From contig NZ_JACJSE010000013.1 of NCBI RefSeq assembly GCF_014698045.1, forward strand, positions 62,001 through 126,000: 64,000 nt of DNA. Reading direction: 5' to 3'. Origin of the DNA: Aulosira sp. FACHB-615. GTDB taxonomy: Bacteria > Cyanobacteriota > Cyanobacteriia > Cyanobacteriales > Nostocaceae. Made by a program: the position numbers and the translations under genes. Below, one piece after another: positions 1 through 9,111 of the stretch (position 1 is its first letter; each line of letters starts with the position of its first letter). The notes beneath the pieces are model-generated. The model searched no databases, had not been told where the DNA came from, and saw nothing but the letters and a program-made list of their open reading frames with translations.

Positions 1-88
1 CAAACAACATGGTGGTAGTATTTGGGCAAGCAGTGTTCTTGGTGAAGGTAGTACGTTTTATTTCACCTTGCCTATTTCATATTCATAA
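1..88 (+). CDS. C-terminal end of a sensor histidine kinase (partial)
   Basis: The window opens inside a reading frame (second base is the first codon position) that ends with TAA at 86-88. The 28 residues read KQHGGSIWASSVLGEG followed by STFYFTLPISYS. HGG.I...S..G.GS.F.F.LP is the standard G2-box-to-end signature of the HATPase_c domain of histidine kinases. The rest of the gene lies to the left, so sensor domains and partner are unknown. Confidence 0.8.
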   Translation, partial: KQHGGSIWASSVLGEGSTFYFTLPISYS

Positions 89-243
89 AACTTACGCACC
101 AAGATTTTCTGTAGAGACTGGGTGTAGGGGTGTAAGGGTTTTAGATACATACTCAATCAGCATTTGTCTTGGTTGACTTTCTGACAAGATTCGGCTATCA
201 CAGCAGCAGAAATGCGATCGCAGCAACTACCACAGGCTCAAAT

Positions 244-1278
244 ATGAATACAATTCTACATACACTACCAATTCCCCCGCACTTCCACCCTGATAAAGTC
301 GGCGAAGTCTGGCGCGTCCCTTACCAAGAATGTGCAAGCGCCGCCGAAACTTGGGCAAAGCAATATAATATTCCACCATCAGCGTCAGACAAAACTCGCA
401 TTTGCCTACTCTTAATTGATGTTCAAAATACCTTTTGTATTCCCGGATTTGAATTATTTGTCGGTGGTCAATCTGGCAATGCAGCCGTAGAAGATAATCA
501 AAGATTATGTGAATTTATTTATCGTAATTTAGGCACAATTACCACAATTATTCCTACCCTCGATACACATACAGCAATGCAAATTTTTCACCCGATTTTT
601 TGGGTGAATTCTCAAGGGCAACACCCGATACCAGCCGCCACTAATATCACTCCCGCAGACATTGAACAAGGTGTTTGGCAAGTTAACCCCGCAGTTGCCC
701 ATAGCATTACTCATGGCAACTATAAATTATTAGAAAAACAAGCCTATCACTACGTTAAACAACTCAGTCAAGATGGTAAATATCCCCTGATTGTTTGGCC
801 TTACCATTCTATTTTGGGTGGCATTGGTCATGCTTTAGTTTCGGCTGTGGAAGAAGCAATATTTTTCCATTGTATGGCGCGGCAAAGTCAGACTCAATTT
901 GAACTTAAAGGTGAGAATGCTTTAACAGAAAATTATTCTATATTGCGTCCAGAAGTTTTGATTGGCTTTGATCAATCTCCTCTTGCCCATAAAAATACTA
1001 AACTCATCAAGCAACTTTTAGAATTTGATGCTGTGATTATTGGTGGTCAAGCCAAAAGCCATTGTGTGGCTTGGACAATTGATGATTTATTAACAGAAAT
1101 TAAACAGGTAGATGCTACCCTGGCGAAAAAAGTTTATCTCTTAGAAGATTCCTCTTCTCCGGTTGTCGTTCCTGGTGTTGTAGACTATACCGAACAAGCA
1201 GATGCAGCTTTTGCGAGATTTGCTGAGGCTGGAATGCACATTGTGAAAACAACCGAACTGATTGCCAATTTCATCTAA
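244..1278 (+). CDS. Isochorismatase/nicotinamidase-fold cysteine hydrolase
   Basis: 344 aa from ATG 244; an upstream in-frame TTG at 169 is less likely because the extra 25 residues look non-conserved. The isochorismatase-like fold is shown by the first strand LLLIDVQNTF (catalytic Asp), a central Lys region (GNYKLLEKQAYHY) and the nucleophile segment IIGGQAKSHCVAWTIDDLL (Cys, followed by the helix). This Asp-Lys-Cys layout is that of nicotinamidase and related amidohydrolases. The family hydrolyses amide or vinyl-ether bonds of small metabolites. The protein is longer than typical PncA (about 210 aa), so the substrate is open; cyanobacterial relatives are annotated only as cysteine hydrolases. 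Probably cytoplasmic and transcribed alone. Confidence 0.75.
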   Translation: MNTILHTLPIPPHFHPDKVGEVWRVPYQECASAAETWAKQYNIPPSASDKTRICLLLIDVQNTFCIPGFELFVGGQSGNAAVEDNQRLCEFIYRNLGTITTIIPTLDTHTAMQIFHPIFWVNSQGQHPIPAATNITPADIEQGVWQVNPAVAHSITHGNYKLLEKQAYHYVKQLSQDGKYPLIVWPYHSILGGIGHALVSAVEEAIFFHCMARQSQTQFELKGENALTENYSILRPEVLIGFDQSPLAHKNTKLIKQLLEFDAVIIGGQAKSHCVAWTIDDLLTEIKQVDATLAKKVYLLEDSSSPVVVPGVVDYTEQADAAFARFAEAGMHIVKTTELIANFI

Positions 1279-1288
1279 CTCAGAATCT

Positions 1289-2179
1289 TCACTTCTTCAA
1301 ATAACTTTTGGGATCTTGCGCCACCCATCCTTGGGATGAACTAGAACGCATTTCAAAATGAAGGTGTGGTTGTTGAGTTGTCGGTTCGCCAGTCGTTCCC
1401 ACCGTACCTAATACATCACCTGTTTTAACTTGCTGATTGACCTTAACCTTGATACTAGCAAGATGAGCATAGCGGCTTTGCAATCCACCACTGTGGTTAA
1501 TAATCACCAATTGACCATAACTACCTTGCTCTTGAGCAAATACTACAGTACCAGGTGCGATCGCCTCTACCGGAGTACCCACAGCAGCTAACAAATCTAC
1601 ACCACTGTGAAAAAATACTTCCTTGTTGCGAGGATTAATTTGCCAACCATAACCCAACCCCAGCGTTGTAGCCTGCTCTAAAGGATAGCCGCTAATAGCT
1701 GCACGAGTTGGTGTATTAGAATTTGTTGGGATCAGCGATGTAGTTTGCGGTGGATTTGGCAACCAATTTAACCCAGGAACAAAGACAATTTTTGGATTTG
1801 CTTGACAACCATTAATTTCAAACAGCGCATCAGGCCGAACTTTATATTTTGCTGCTACCTCTCGCCAACTTTGTCCAGTCGGAACTTCCACCACAATTCC
1901 GTTATAAGGTGGTATTTGCAGTTCACTACCCACACTCACACGGCCATTGTTCACATTTGGGTTCATGACAATCAGTGTTTCAGGCGCGAGATTGTAGCTT
2001 TGGGCGATGCTTTCTAAAGTTTCGCCACGCGCCACTTTATGACGTTGAAAGCGATTTAAAGCCGGAGTAGGACAGTTGGCGGTTTGTGCATTAGCTATTT
2101 CTAAGTTTGGCAGTGCTGATGCTAGTCCCAACGTACTAACTAAGCTACAAAGCAAAAGCAAACGAGCAGAAAATGTCAT
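1289..2179 (-). CDS. LysM domain M23 metallopeptidase (cell-wall hydrolase)
   Basis: 296 aa with an N-terminal signal peptide (hydrophobic LLLLCSLVSTLGLASALP). A LysM motif follows (HKVARGETLESIAQSYNL to GSELQIPP), then a weaker second LysM-like segment (GQSWREVAAKYKV). The C-terminal M23 domain carries HSGVDLLA (zinc His and Asp), G.YG..V.I.H and the HLHFE motif. M23 enzymes are zinc endopeptidases that cut peptidoglycan cross-links. Export to the periplasm and binding to peptidoglycan through LysM are inferred. The gene converges with the upstream hydrolase, with only 10 bp between stop codons. Confidence 0.9.
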   Translation of the reverse strand: MTFSARLLLLCSLVSTLGLASALPNLEIANAQTANCPTPALNRFQRHKVARGETLESIAQSYNLAPETLIVMNPNVNNGRVSVGSELQIPPYNGIVVEVPTGQSWREVAAKYKVRPDALFEINGCQANPKIVFVPGLNWLPNPPQTTSLIPTNSNTPTRAAISGYPLEQATTLGLGYGWQINPRNKEVFFHSGVDLLAAVGTPVEAIAPGTVVFAQEQGSYGQLVIINHSGGLQSRYAHLASIKVKVNQQVKTGDVLGTVGTTGEPTTQQPHLHFEMRSSSSQGWVAQDPKSYLKK

Positions 2180-2214
2180 GAGTCTTAATTTCAGAGAAAC
2201 CCTAACTTTAAATT

Positions 2215-3036
2215 TTAATTGGGGATTTCTGGACTGTGGGCGATTGAGCGTAATCCTTTGGTTTGTAACATTTCATTTGCCCAGGCTGCATCTGCTTCTG
2301 ACAACGCTGGGAAGGGCGCTTGGTTGTAATCTATGACTAAATCATAAGCTGATATTTCATACACCTCGTTTAATAATGTCTGCAAATTAAGAATTGGCTC
2401 GTTATCTCCTGCACGTAGGGGTAAGGAAAAAGACGGAATGACATCTTGGATATTAAAGGCATATAAATCAGCATAAGGGCGGCGATCGCCACGACAAATT
2501 AAAATTCGGTAATGACTTTCAATGTCAGTATCAAAAAATGGCATCTTTTCACCATTTCGGAGTAAATCTATTTCTAGTAGATGAGTTTGACTTCCTAGTA
2601 TTTCTTGCCGTTTTTCCTCATAGATTTGCCTACCTTTACCACGACGTTTGTTAGTTGGCGATAAAATTTCTATGATAGTCACTACATTTTCTGTACCAAC
2701 TTCTCTTACTTCTAAATAACCTTCTTTGATAATTTCTGGTGTAGGAATTTTAACTTTTATGGGTTTGGCAACTGGTTCTGCAACTGCAAGATTAACATTA
2801 CTATTATTACGATTAATTACCCCTGGCGAGCCTTGAATTGACACATCTTGTATGCCAACTAGTGATGCGTTCTCCATACTAGATTCATACATCCTGACTT
2901 CTACAACAACTCGATATTTAGGACGCAGTTGCGGAGATAAAAATCTGGCAATTTCACTAATTAATAAGTGATGTACACTAGGCCATATACGCGGATGCTC
3001 TAAATACGGGTTCATTCCTGGGAATGGAGAAGGCAT
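2215..3036 (-). CDS. DUF4058 family protein
   Basis: 273 aa. The start MPSPFPGMNPYLEHPRIWP and the following W.S.H..LI..I...L.P.L.P.Y are the hallmark of DUF4058, a family abundant in cyanobacteria and planctomycetes. An interior EILSPTNKR..G...Y..KR.E.L segment resembles the PD-(D/E)XK-like core seen in related restriction-fold families, but no function has been established. It lies 36 bp upstream of the M23 gene on the same strand, so co-transcription is possible. Confidence 0.85.
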   Translation of the reverse strand: MPSPFPGMNPYLEHPRIWPSVHHLLISEIARFLSPQLRPKYRVVVEVRMYESSMENASLVGIQDVSIQGSPGVINRNNSNVNLAVAEPVAKPIKVKIPTPEIIKEGYLEVREVGTENVVTIIEILSPTNKRRGKGRQIYEEKRQEILGSQTHLLEIDLLRNGEKMPFFDTDIESHYRILICRGDRRPYADLYAFNIQDVIPSFSLPLRAGDNEPILNLQTLLNEVYEISAYDLVIDYNQAPFPALSEADAAWANEMLQTKGLRSIAHSPEIPN

Positions 3037-3106
3037 TTATTTACCTCAAGCTCAATTTTATTAGACTATGAGTACTAACTTTTATGGTAACTGCTCCACT
3101 CCCGAC

Positions 3107-3242
3107 AATATTAGGACTTATGCAACTGGCATATTTTTTCTGTAGGGTGTGTGACGCAACGAGAAGATTTGAACGTAGTCATCAGATTTATAGCGTCACG
3201 CACCAACCAGCAATTGTGACACTTACGTAAGTCCTGAATATT
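3107..3242. repeat. Small inverted-repeat element (AGGACTTA ends)
   Basis: The left end reads AATATTAGGACTTATG and the right end CTTACGTAAGTCCTGAATATT, an imperfect terminal inverted repeat flanked by AATATT on both sides. The right flank includes the stop codon of the SH3-domain gene. A second member of the same end type is nested at 28622-28868. Confidence 0.6.
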
Positions 3243-3780
3243 ACGAACAAGTTGTTAAGGCTGCACCACACTGATCTTCTCTCGTTAACCAACCCTTGAT
3301 ACCTTGATATTCTACTTGCGCCCAATCTCCTTGACAGCCTAATAATTTCACCGCCGTCTCAGCCGGGATTTTGCCGATTTTTCGGCTTTGTTGATTAGCA
3401 TTAGCGTAAATATTCACCCCACCAGTACCATAACCACGGGTGGATAAACCCAATTTTCCTACAGATACCCAACCTTTACCTGTAAAACCAGCACTAGCAT
3501 TTGTAATCTGTACCCAGTTTTTAGTAGCTGCAACAATCTGGACTGTTTCGTTAATTGGTACTTGTCCTAAAATTTTGTGACGCAGACTTATACCACTCCG
3601 CACATTTAAGCCTTGCGGATCTGGATCAGTCACATAAGCGTAAATATCACATTTTTTAACATTAAGTGATTTTGCGAGAACAATTTGCTCGGATATACCA
3701 GTATTGACCAATATACTTATACTTGTGAGTCCTAATGTAATTACTAGCTTTGTTAGGGAGTGATTGATATTTTTATTCAT
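3241..3780 (-). CDS. Secreted SH3b-domain protein
   Basis: 179 aa. An N-terminal hydrophobic signal (LVITLGLTSISILVNTGIS) is followed by two bacterial SH3 (SH3b) units: first around DPQGLNVRSGISLRHKILGQ to NWVQI, second around GVNIYANANQQSRKIGKI to GDWAQVEYQGIKGWL. Cysteines near both ends (KKCDIYAY, DQCGAALTTCS) could form disulfides outside the cytoplasm. SH3b domains usually bind cell-wall peptides; no catalytic domain is present, so a periplasmic binding role is inferred. Confidence 0.75.
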   Translation of the reverse strand: MNKNINHSLTKLVITLGLTSISILVNTGISEQIVLAKSLNVKKCDIYAYVTDPDPQGLNVRSGISLRHKILGQVPINETVQIVAATKNWVQITNASAGFTGKGWVSVGKLGLSTRGYGTGGVNIYANANQQSRKIGKIPAETAVKLLGCQGDWAQVEYQGIKGWLTREDQCGAALTTCS

Positions 3781-3953
3781 ACTGACTTGAAAGTGCTGAG
3801 TGCTGAGTGCTGAGTGCTGAGTAAAAATCCTATGAGCTAGTCAAGAGTCCTGATTTCTTTTTTGGTTGTGGGATTTTCCCGTGATTAGCTGATTGGATAT
3901 TGGCTCAAAAGCCTGCATTATTTATAGCAAACCTCTATCTCCACAGGTAAAAG

Positions 3954-4499
3954 TTAGAGTAGCTGTTCACTATACTGAATTTCTGTGACTTTGCCAGCTT
4001 CTATACGAAACGTCAATGCGGCGGCGCTATCTGGACTACCAACCCCATATACTAAAAAAGTGACGTTGCCTTCTTTCGATATATATGGCTTTCCGTAAGC
4101 CTTGATTACCTGAGATTGGGTATCACCAACTTTTACACCCGTAGGAGTGAGAAATTTAGAACTACGGGTAACAAAGTAATAAACAAAGAATAAGTTTTTC
4201 GGTTTGTTGACATAAGGAACTAAATATAAAGAAATATTAGGATATTGCAGGGTGCGAATATTGTCACCAACTCCAGGACTAAATTCGGTTTTAGTGCTGG
4301 TGGGTTTTCCTAAAATGCGGCGTACTTGTTGTTCCGACATTCCCGGACGAATTTTTCCCAGTCCAGCTTTCGCCACAGGGATAATTGCGCCTTGGGTTTG
4401 TGCTATTTGTGGAGACTGTGCCGAAATCAAGCCTTGGTTAGCTGTCAACGCCAGCGAAAATAAGCCAGTTAATGCGGTGATTAAAATAATTTTTTTCAT
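3954..4499 (-). CDS. OmlA/BamE-like (SmpA) envelope protein
   Basis: 181 aa from ATG 4499 (MKKIILITALTGLFSLALTA is a clean signal peptide); an upstream frame start at 4538 is unlikely. The core GLGKIRPGMSEQQVRRILGKPTSTK matches the I..GMS..QV..ilG.P pattern of the SmpA/OmlA fold, repeated near the C-terminus (GVKVGDTQSQVIKAYGKP). There is no lipobox Cys, so it is probably soluble periplasmic rather than a lipoprotein. Exact function unknown. Confidence 0.65.
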   Translation of the reverse strand: MKKIILITALTGLFSLALTANQGLISAQSPQIAQTQGAIIPVAKAGLGKIRPGMSEQQVRRILGKPTSTKTEFSPGVGDNIRTLQYPNISLYLVPYVNKPKNLFFVYYFVTRSSKFLTPTGVKVGDTQSQVIKAYGKPYISKEGNVTFLVYGVGSPDSAAALTFRIEAGKVTEIQYSEQLL

Positions 4500-4753
4500 T
4501 TGAGTATTCCACGTACATCTCTCAGCCAGATTTGACAAGTGTAATTGTACTGTTTGTCAGCAGGGATAACGGCTGTGTTATAACATACTAAATTCTGCCG
4601 CAGAAAGTGTTTTTAAGCACTTTGTTTGTATCCAGTCTAGAGAAAAATTTTCGCTGAAAGTCAAAATTTACAAGTATTTTCGGCTGTACGAGGATTTCTC
4701 TAGCTGATATAACAGTATTTGATTTTACAGGTTAATCCAGCGCATACACAATC

Positions 4754-5629
4754 ATGATTACTTCCGACATTTCTAGCTTTGAACAGCAACCACAAAGAGA
4801 AAGTTCCCGCAGTTTAGATTTATCTCTCACAGCCAACAGGAAAAGTTTATTTATCTTAAAACTCTTGGAATATTTGTTGGCTGCTGCTTTTGTCTGCTGT
4901 GGTATTGTACTAACTGTTTATGCCAATAACGAAAATTTGGTCATTGTGGGAGCGATCGCTTTAACAATTTTGACTTTCTTATTTTTATTTAACAGGCAGT
5001 TATTTCAAGATTCACAAAATGTTGCCAACCGCAGTTATTTGACAAAAAAAGCCGAAATTTATAGTTATATGCTAAACAACAATAATTTGTTGTTGGAAAA
5101 TAATCCAATTGTTCCGGCCAGAGAAAAAGCTTTACAGTATTGCCAGGATTTAATTGATGATTATAAAAAAGCTCGAAATCTTTCGAGAAATCTTTACTAT
5201 GTTCTGCAAATATCTACGGTTATTTTATCAGGTGTGACTCCAATTTTAGTTTTGGTGGATAAACTCGAAGTTGGTCAAAATTGGCTGAAATGGCTCCCTG
5301 TAATTTGTCCAGCAGTTGCCTCAATAGTAGCTAGTATTGTCACCTCATTTCCTTTTCAAAAAAATTGGGTTGCAGCTAACACAACCTTAGAATTATTAGA
5401 GGCTGAACAAGAAAAATTTATTTTGGGTGTAACCCCAGCTTATCGCTGTTATGACGCATCTGATAGCAGTCAGCAGCAACAAAAAGCCAGCCAAGCAATT
5501 GAACAATTTATTGTGCAGGTGAATAATATTCATCTTCAACAAGTACAACAAGCTAGTGAAGTCCAACAGGAGAAAAAAGAGACAGAACAAACTAATACAA
5601 ATAATTCTGAATCACGGGAGGATGGTTAA
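4754..5629 (+). CDS. DUF4231 / SLATT-family 2TM-type membrane protein
   Basis: 291 aa. Hydrophobic segments at about 36-57, 62-79, 147-169 and 179-199 form two membrane hairpins separated by a helical region with L.NNPIVPAREKALQYCQDLIDDYKKARN. This matches DUF4231, which belongs to the SLATT clan of pore-like effectors often linked to nucleotide-second-messenger immunity (CBASS-like loci). The C-terminal tail is Gln/Glu rich and low complexity. No cyclase or sensor gene is adjacent, so here it is an orphan. A strong hairpin follows at 5647-5684. Confidence 0.65.
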   Translation: MITSDISSFEQQPQRESSRSLDLSLTANRKSLFILKLLEYLLAAAFVCCGIVLTVYANNENLVIVGAIALTILTFLFLFNRQLFQDSQNVANRSYLTKKAEIYSYMLNNNNLLLENNPIVPAREKALQYCQDLIDDYKKARNLSRNLYYVLQISTVILSGVTPILVLVDKLEVGQNWLKWLPVICPAVASIVASIVTSFPFQKNWVAANTTLELLEAEQEKFILGVTPAYRCYDASDSSQQQQKASQAIEQFIVQVNNIHLQQVQQASEVQQEKKETEQTNTNNSESREDG

Positions 5630-5646
5630 TTCATATTTTGTTTAAC

Positions 5647-5684
5647 TTGTTCACCTTACCTTATCTACAAGGTAAGGTGAGCAA
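5647..5684 (+). terminator. Strong hairpin after the SLATT gene
   Basis: A 16-bp stem (TTGTTCACCTTACCTT pairs with AAGGTAAGGTGAGCAA, one G-U wobble) encloses a 6-nt loop, 17 bp after the stop codon. There is no long U tract, so it may stabilise the mRNA end rather than act as a classical terminator. Confidence 0.5.
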
Positions 5685-5804
5685 GAATTACCGATAGCGG
5701 TAGTTCAGATATGTTATGAAAATTTGAAAGCTTGAATACCAGGAATAGTAAGACTTTTACTCCTGCCTCCTGCTATAAGTTGCGAATCGAATTCATTCAG
5801 CATT

Positions 5805-5837
5805 AAGCCCCGGCTTCTAGTTGTCGGGGCTTGTTTT
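5805..5837 (+). terminator. Rho-independent terminator
   Basis: The stem AAGCCCCG / CGGGGCTT with a 13-nt loop is followed by TTGTTTT, placed between the SLATT gene and the convergent secreted-protein gene. Confidence 0.6.
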
Positions 5838-5885
5838 AAGAGTAGTTGATGATGAAGCGATCGCACTCAACCCAATGCTGATATT

Positions 5886-6299
5886 TTAAAAGAATCTTTG
5901 TTTCTCTCGACTCAGTTCCCAGCCTCTTTGATCGCGATTCACGCAAGTTAAGCCTGTTCTTCTGGATGTGCAGACAATACCTTCATGACGTAATGTCTTA
6001 CCATATTGCAAAACAGGGTTTTGGGGATTTACTGTTGTATCACCATAACAACCCCGATAACCACGACCCTGTGCATCCAGAATAAAAGCATGACCCCAGT
6101 CAAATTCACAGCTTCTGGGTTTGGGTGGAATTTTTGCAGTAATTTTTAAAATATCGCAACGAATATTTGCTTGTAGAATTGTACAGTGAATATTTCCAGT
6201 AGGTGTTTGAAATGACGTTTCTGCTTGAGCGATCGCAGGCAAAGATATCATGGAAACTAAACTGGTTGTCAAAATAGTCAAAAAATTCCTACACTTCAT
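5886..6299 (-). CDS. Small secreted cysteine-containing protein (DUF6636-like)
   Basis: 137 aa from the internal ATG at 6299 (MKCRNFLTILTTSLVSMISLPAIAQA is a signal peptide with an AQA cleavage site); the longer frame to 6380 lacks signal features. The mature part begins FQTPTGNIHCTIL and has six cysteines in pairs (IRCDIL, RSCEFDW, RGCYGD, IVCTS, LTCVN), suggesting an oxidised periplasmic fold. The TPSGNI.C-like start resembles DUF6636. Function unknown. Confidence 0.6.
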   Translation of the reverse strand: MKCRNFLTILTTSLVSMISLPAIAQAETSFQTPTGNIHCTILQANIRCDILKITAKIPPKPRSCEFDWGHAFILDAQGRGYRGCYGDTTVNPQNPVLQYGKTLRHEGIVCTSRRTGLTCVNRDQRGWELSREKQRFF

Positions 6300-6811
6300 A
6301 CTAAATACCTTGTTGGAAATAAAAAGTTTTTGATAGCAAATTAGTCTTTTCCAGGCTAGTGCAACTTTCTCTAAATGCACACATCCCTTTTTTTGATTTG
6401 CCGCATCAATTATAGCGTCAATATTAATACAAGCAACTACTTAAGCAGCTACAGTACAAATAAAATAAACAAACTTTATAATTCCTACTAATACTTGCTT
6501 TGACGGTTTGAGAAAAATTCAAGTTCCAGCGAGATTAAAAACAAGTGTAACTTTTATGTCCTAAATTTTTAGTGACTAAAAATCATCTATAGGACTCATA
6601 TTTGATTTGGGAAAAAAATCAGTACACTCAGATCAAGCTTCTTTCCTACTCCTTATTCCCTACCTACACAAATAAATTCAGAAATCAAACCGGATTGCTA
6701 TAGATGTCAGCAATTCATAAGTTTCTATCAATCTGGAGCAAGAGCAAGGCAGAATAATTCCTATCTGCAATTTAGTGCATTGTCATCAGTTAAACTTTAT
6801 CTATCCACACC
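6300..6811. other. Intergenic region upstream of the phytochrome gene
   Basis: 512 bp, AT-rich, between divergently transcribed genes. The only structured part is the MITE copy at 6588-6702. No sigma-70 promoter stands out clearly. Confidence 0.5.
6588..6702. mobile_element. MITE, TATAGGACTC family, copy 1
   Basis: Begins TATAGGACTCATATTTGATT and ends ATCAAACCGGATTGCTATA, an imperfect terminal inverted repeat. It shares its interior with copies at 48619, 50131 and 60861 (for example AAAAAAATCAGTACAC, CTTTCCTACTCC, ATTCAGAAATCAAA). No ORF inside. Confidence 0.75.
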
Positions 6812-9067
6812 ATGAGTCCTGAAGACATCACTACTCAACCTGCTTCTGAGAACAGCCATGACCAACCGATTCATCTTTCTGGGTCGATACAGCCGCATGG
6901 TTTACTATTGGCTTTGAATACTGAATTAGCAATTTGGCAAGTCAGCAACAACACCGCCACTTATCTAGACAAACAACCCCAAGATTTACTCGGTCAACCA
7001 CTGAGTTGTTTACTGGCGACTCCCCAGATAACAGCCATTAAACAATGCTTAGAGAAAAAAATTGGGACTTTTACGATTTTGAAAATACCAATTACCACTG
7101 GTAATCAAGTACGCTACTTTGATGGGATTGCTCACCGAACAACCAATGCGGTAATTTTGGAACTAGAACCAAAAAACAGTGATGAAGATATAAGTTTTTT
7201 AGGTTTTCATACTTTCGTGAGTGAAGCGATCGCACATTTGCAACACACCACAAATTTAGCAGAATTTCTGCATTTAGTCGCCACCGAATATCGCCAAATC
7301 ACCGCTTTTGACCGCGTGATGATCTATCAATTTGATGAACAAGGCGCAGGTTCAGTAGTTGCAGAAGCTAAACGAGAAGATTTATCACCTTATTTGGGAC
7401 TTCACTTTCCCGCTACAGATATTCCCACACCAGTCAGACAGCTATACACCCAATGTCTACAGCGATTTATCCCCGATTTTACCGCCCAATCTGTACAGTT
7501 AATTTCCCAAGATGCAGCTACACCCCTTGATTTAACTTGGTCGGTATTGCGGAGTGTAGATCCATGCTGTATTACCTATCATCAAAATATGGGCGTATCT
7601 ACTATTTTGGTGATTGCTTTAATTAAAAATCAACAGTTGTGGGGGTTAATTTCCTGTCATCATCAAACACCAAAATATCTCACTTACGAAGTGCGGAAAA
7701 TCTGCGAATTTCTTGGTCAAATTGTCTCCTCAGAGTTAGGACATAAAGTTATTCACTCTGAATTAGACTACGAAGTGAGGCTGAAATCCCTCCAAGCTGA
7801 ATTTGTTGAGTTAATTTCCCAAGCCGATAATTTTATTGATGCTTTAATTAAACCGCAACCAAGTTTACTTGCCCTTGTTAGTGCCACCGGGGCGGCTGTA
7901 TGTTTAGACAATGAAATTACACTGGTGGGTGCAACGCCAGAAATAGAAAAGGTACGGAAATTAATTACTTGGGTAGATAATCACGTTAGTGAACGCATAT
8001 TTGCTACTAATTCTCTGCCGAAACTTTACCCAGAAGCGGTTCAATTTAAAAATACTGCCAGTGGGTTGCTGTTGTTACGTATTTCTCAAGTCCAGCGTTA
8101 CTATATTTTGTGGTTTCGTCCCGAAGTCGTGCAGACTATTAATTGGGCAGGCAATCCCAATGAATCAATCCAGACAAATACAGATGGTAGCATTACTCTG
8201 TGTCCGCGCACATCCTTTGAAAAGTGGCAAGAAATCGTCCAGTTAACATCTCTACCTTGGAAACAGTGTGAGATTGATAATGCTTGGGCTTTGAAGGGGG
8301 CAATTGTGGGTATTGTTCTTTCTAAAGCGGAAGAATTAGCCAAAATCAACCAAGAGTTAGAACGCAGTAACCGCGAACTTGCTTCTTTTGCTTATGCAGC
8401 GTCTCATGATTTGAAAGAACCTTTGCGCGGCATTTATAATTTCTCGACAATTTTAATCGAAGATTATGCCGACATCTTAGATGCAGATGGCATTGACTAC
8501 TTACAGACTGTCCTTGCTTTGTCTGTGCGGATGGAAACGCTAATTAATTCGCTGCTGCGCCTCTCGCAATTAGGGCAAACAGAATTACATCTCCAACTAA
8601 CTGATTTTAATGAACTGCTAAACCAAGTAATTGATGTCATTCAAGCCAGCCGTCAAGAAGCACAACTGAATATTGACATTCCTCGACCTTTACCAGCAGT
8701 TCAGTGTGACCCGGTATTAGTCCATGAAGTTTTTACTAATTTAATAATTAATGCTTTGAAATATAACGATAAACCAGAACCATTGATTGAAATTGGCTTT
8801 ATTACTCAGCAAGAATCAGATAAACTCCAAAAATTCACTTTATTTCCCGTTTTTTACGTCAAAGATAACGGAATTGGTATTCAACCCCATCATTACCAAA
8901 CCATCTTTCGTCTATTTAAGCGGCTGCACTCGCAAGAAAAGTATGGCGGCGGTACAGGTGCAGGACTCGCCATTTCTAAAAAAATTGTTGAGTTACACGG
9001 CGGTCAGATTTGGGTGGAATCTAGTATGGGCAATGGTTCCACGTTTTATTTCACGTTGCGGCAATAG
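6812..9067 (+). CDS. Phytochrome-type sensor histidine kinase
   Basis: 751 aa with the canonical PAS-GAF-PHY-HisKA-HATPase order. PAS: IHLSGSIQPHG at 20-30. GAF: FPATDIP (Asp203) and LRSVDPCCITYHQNMGV; Cys252 aligns with the chromophore-binding Cys of Cph1, while the neighbouring His is replaced by Cys253. The N-terminal Cys used by biliverdin phytochromes is absent. The PHY tongue motif PRTSFEKW is present. Kinase: ASHDLKEPLRG (H box), NLIINALKYND (N box), DNGIGI and GGGTGAGLAI (G boxes). Likely a red/far-red photoreceptor using a phycocyanobilin-type chromophore. It leads a light-signalling cluster with two receiver proteins downstream. Confidence 0.92.
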   Translation: MSPEDITTQPASENSHDQPIHLSGSIQPHGLLLALNTELAIWQVSNNTATYLDKQPQDLLGQPLSCLLATPQITAIKQCLEKKIGTFTILKIPITTGNQVRYFDGIAHRTTNAVILELEPKNSDEDISFLGFHTFVSEAIAHLQHTTNLAEFLHLVATEYRQITAFDRVMIYQFDEQGAGSVVAEAKREDLSPYLGLHFPATDIPTPVRQLYTQCLQRFIPDFTAQSVQLISQDAATPLDLTWSVLRSVDPCCITYHQNMGVSTILVIALIKNQQLWGLISCHHQTPKYLTYEVRKICEFLGQIVSSELGHKVIHSELDYEVRLKSLQAEFVELISQADNFIDALIKPQPSLLALVSATGAAVCLDNEITLVGATPEIEKVRKLITWVDNHVSERIFATNSLPKLYPEAVQFKNTASGLLLLRISQVQRYYILWFRPEVVQTINWAGNPNESIQTNTDGSITLCPRTSFEKWQEIVQLTSLPWKQCEIDNAWALKGAIVGIVLSKAEELAKINQELERSNRELASFAYAASHDLKEPLRGIYNFSTILIEDYADILDADGIDYLQTVLALSVRMETLINSLLRLSQLGQTELHLQLTDFNELLNQVIDVIQASRQEAQLNIDIPRPLPAVQCDPVLVHEVFTNLIINALKYNDKPEPLIEIGFITQQESDKLQKFTLFPVFYVKDNGIGIQPHHYQTIFRLFKRLHSQEKYGGGTGAGLAISKKIVELHGGQIWVESSMGNGSTFYFTLRQ

Positions 9068-9111
9068 TTTAAGATATTTGAAAAATTTTGTTACATTTTT
9101 TAAAATCTCTG

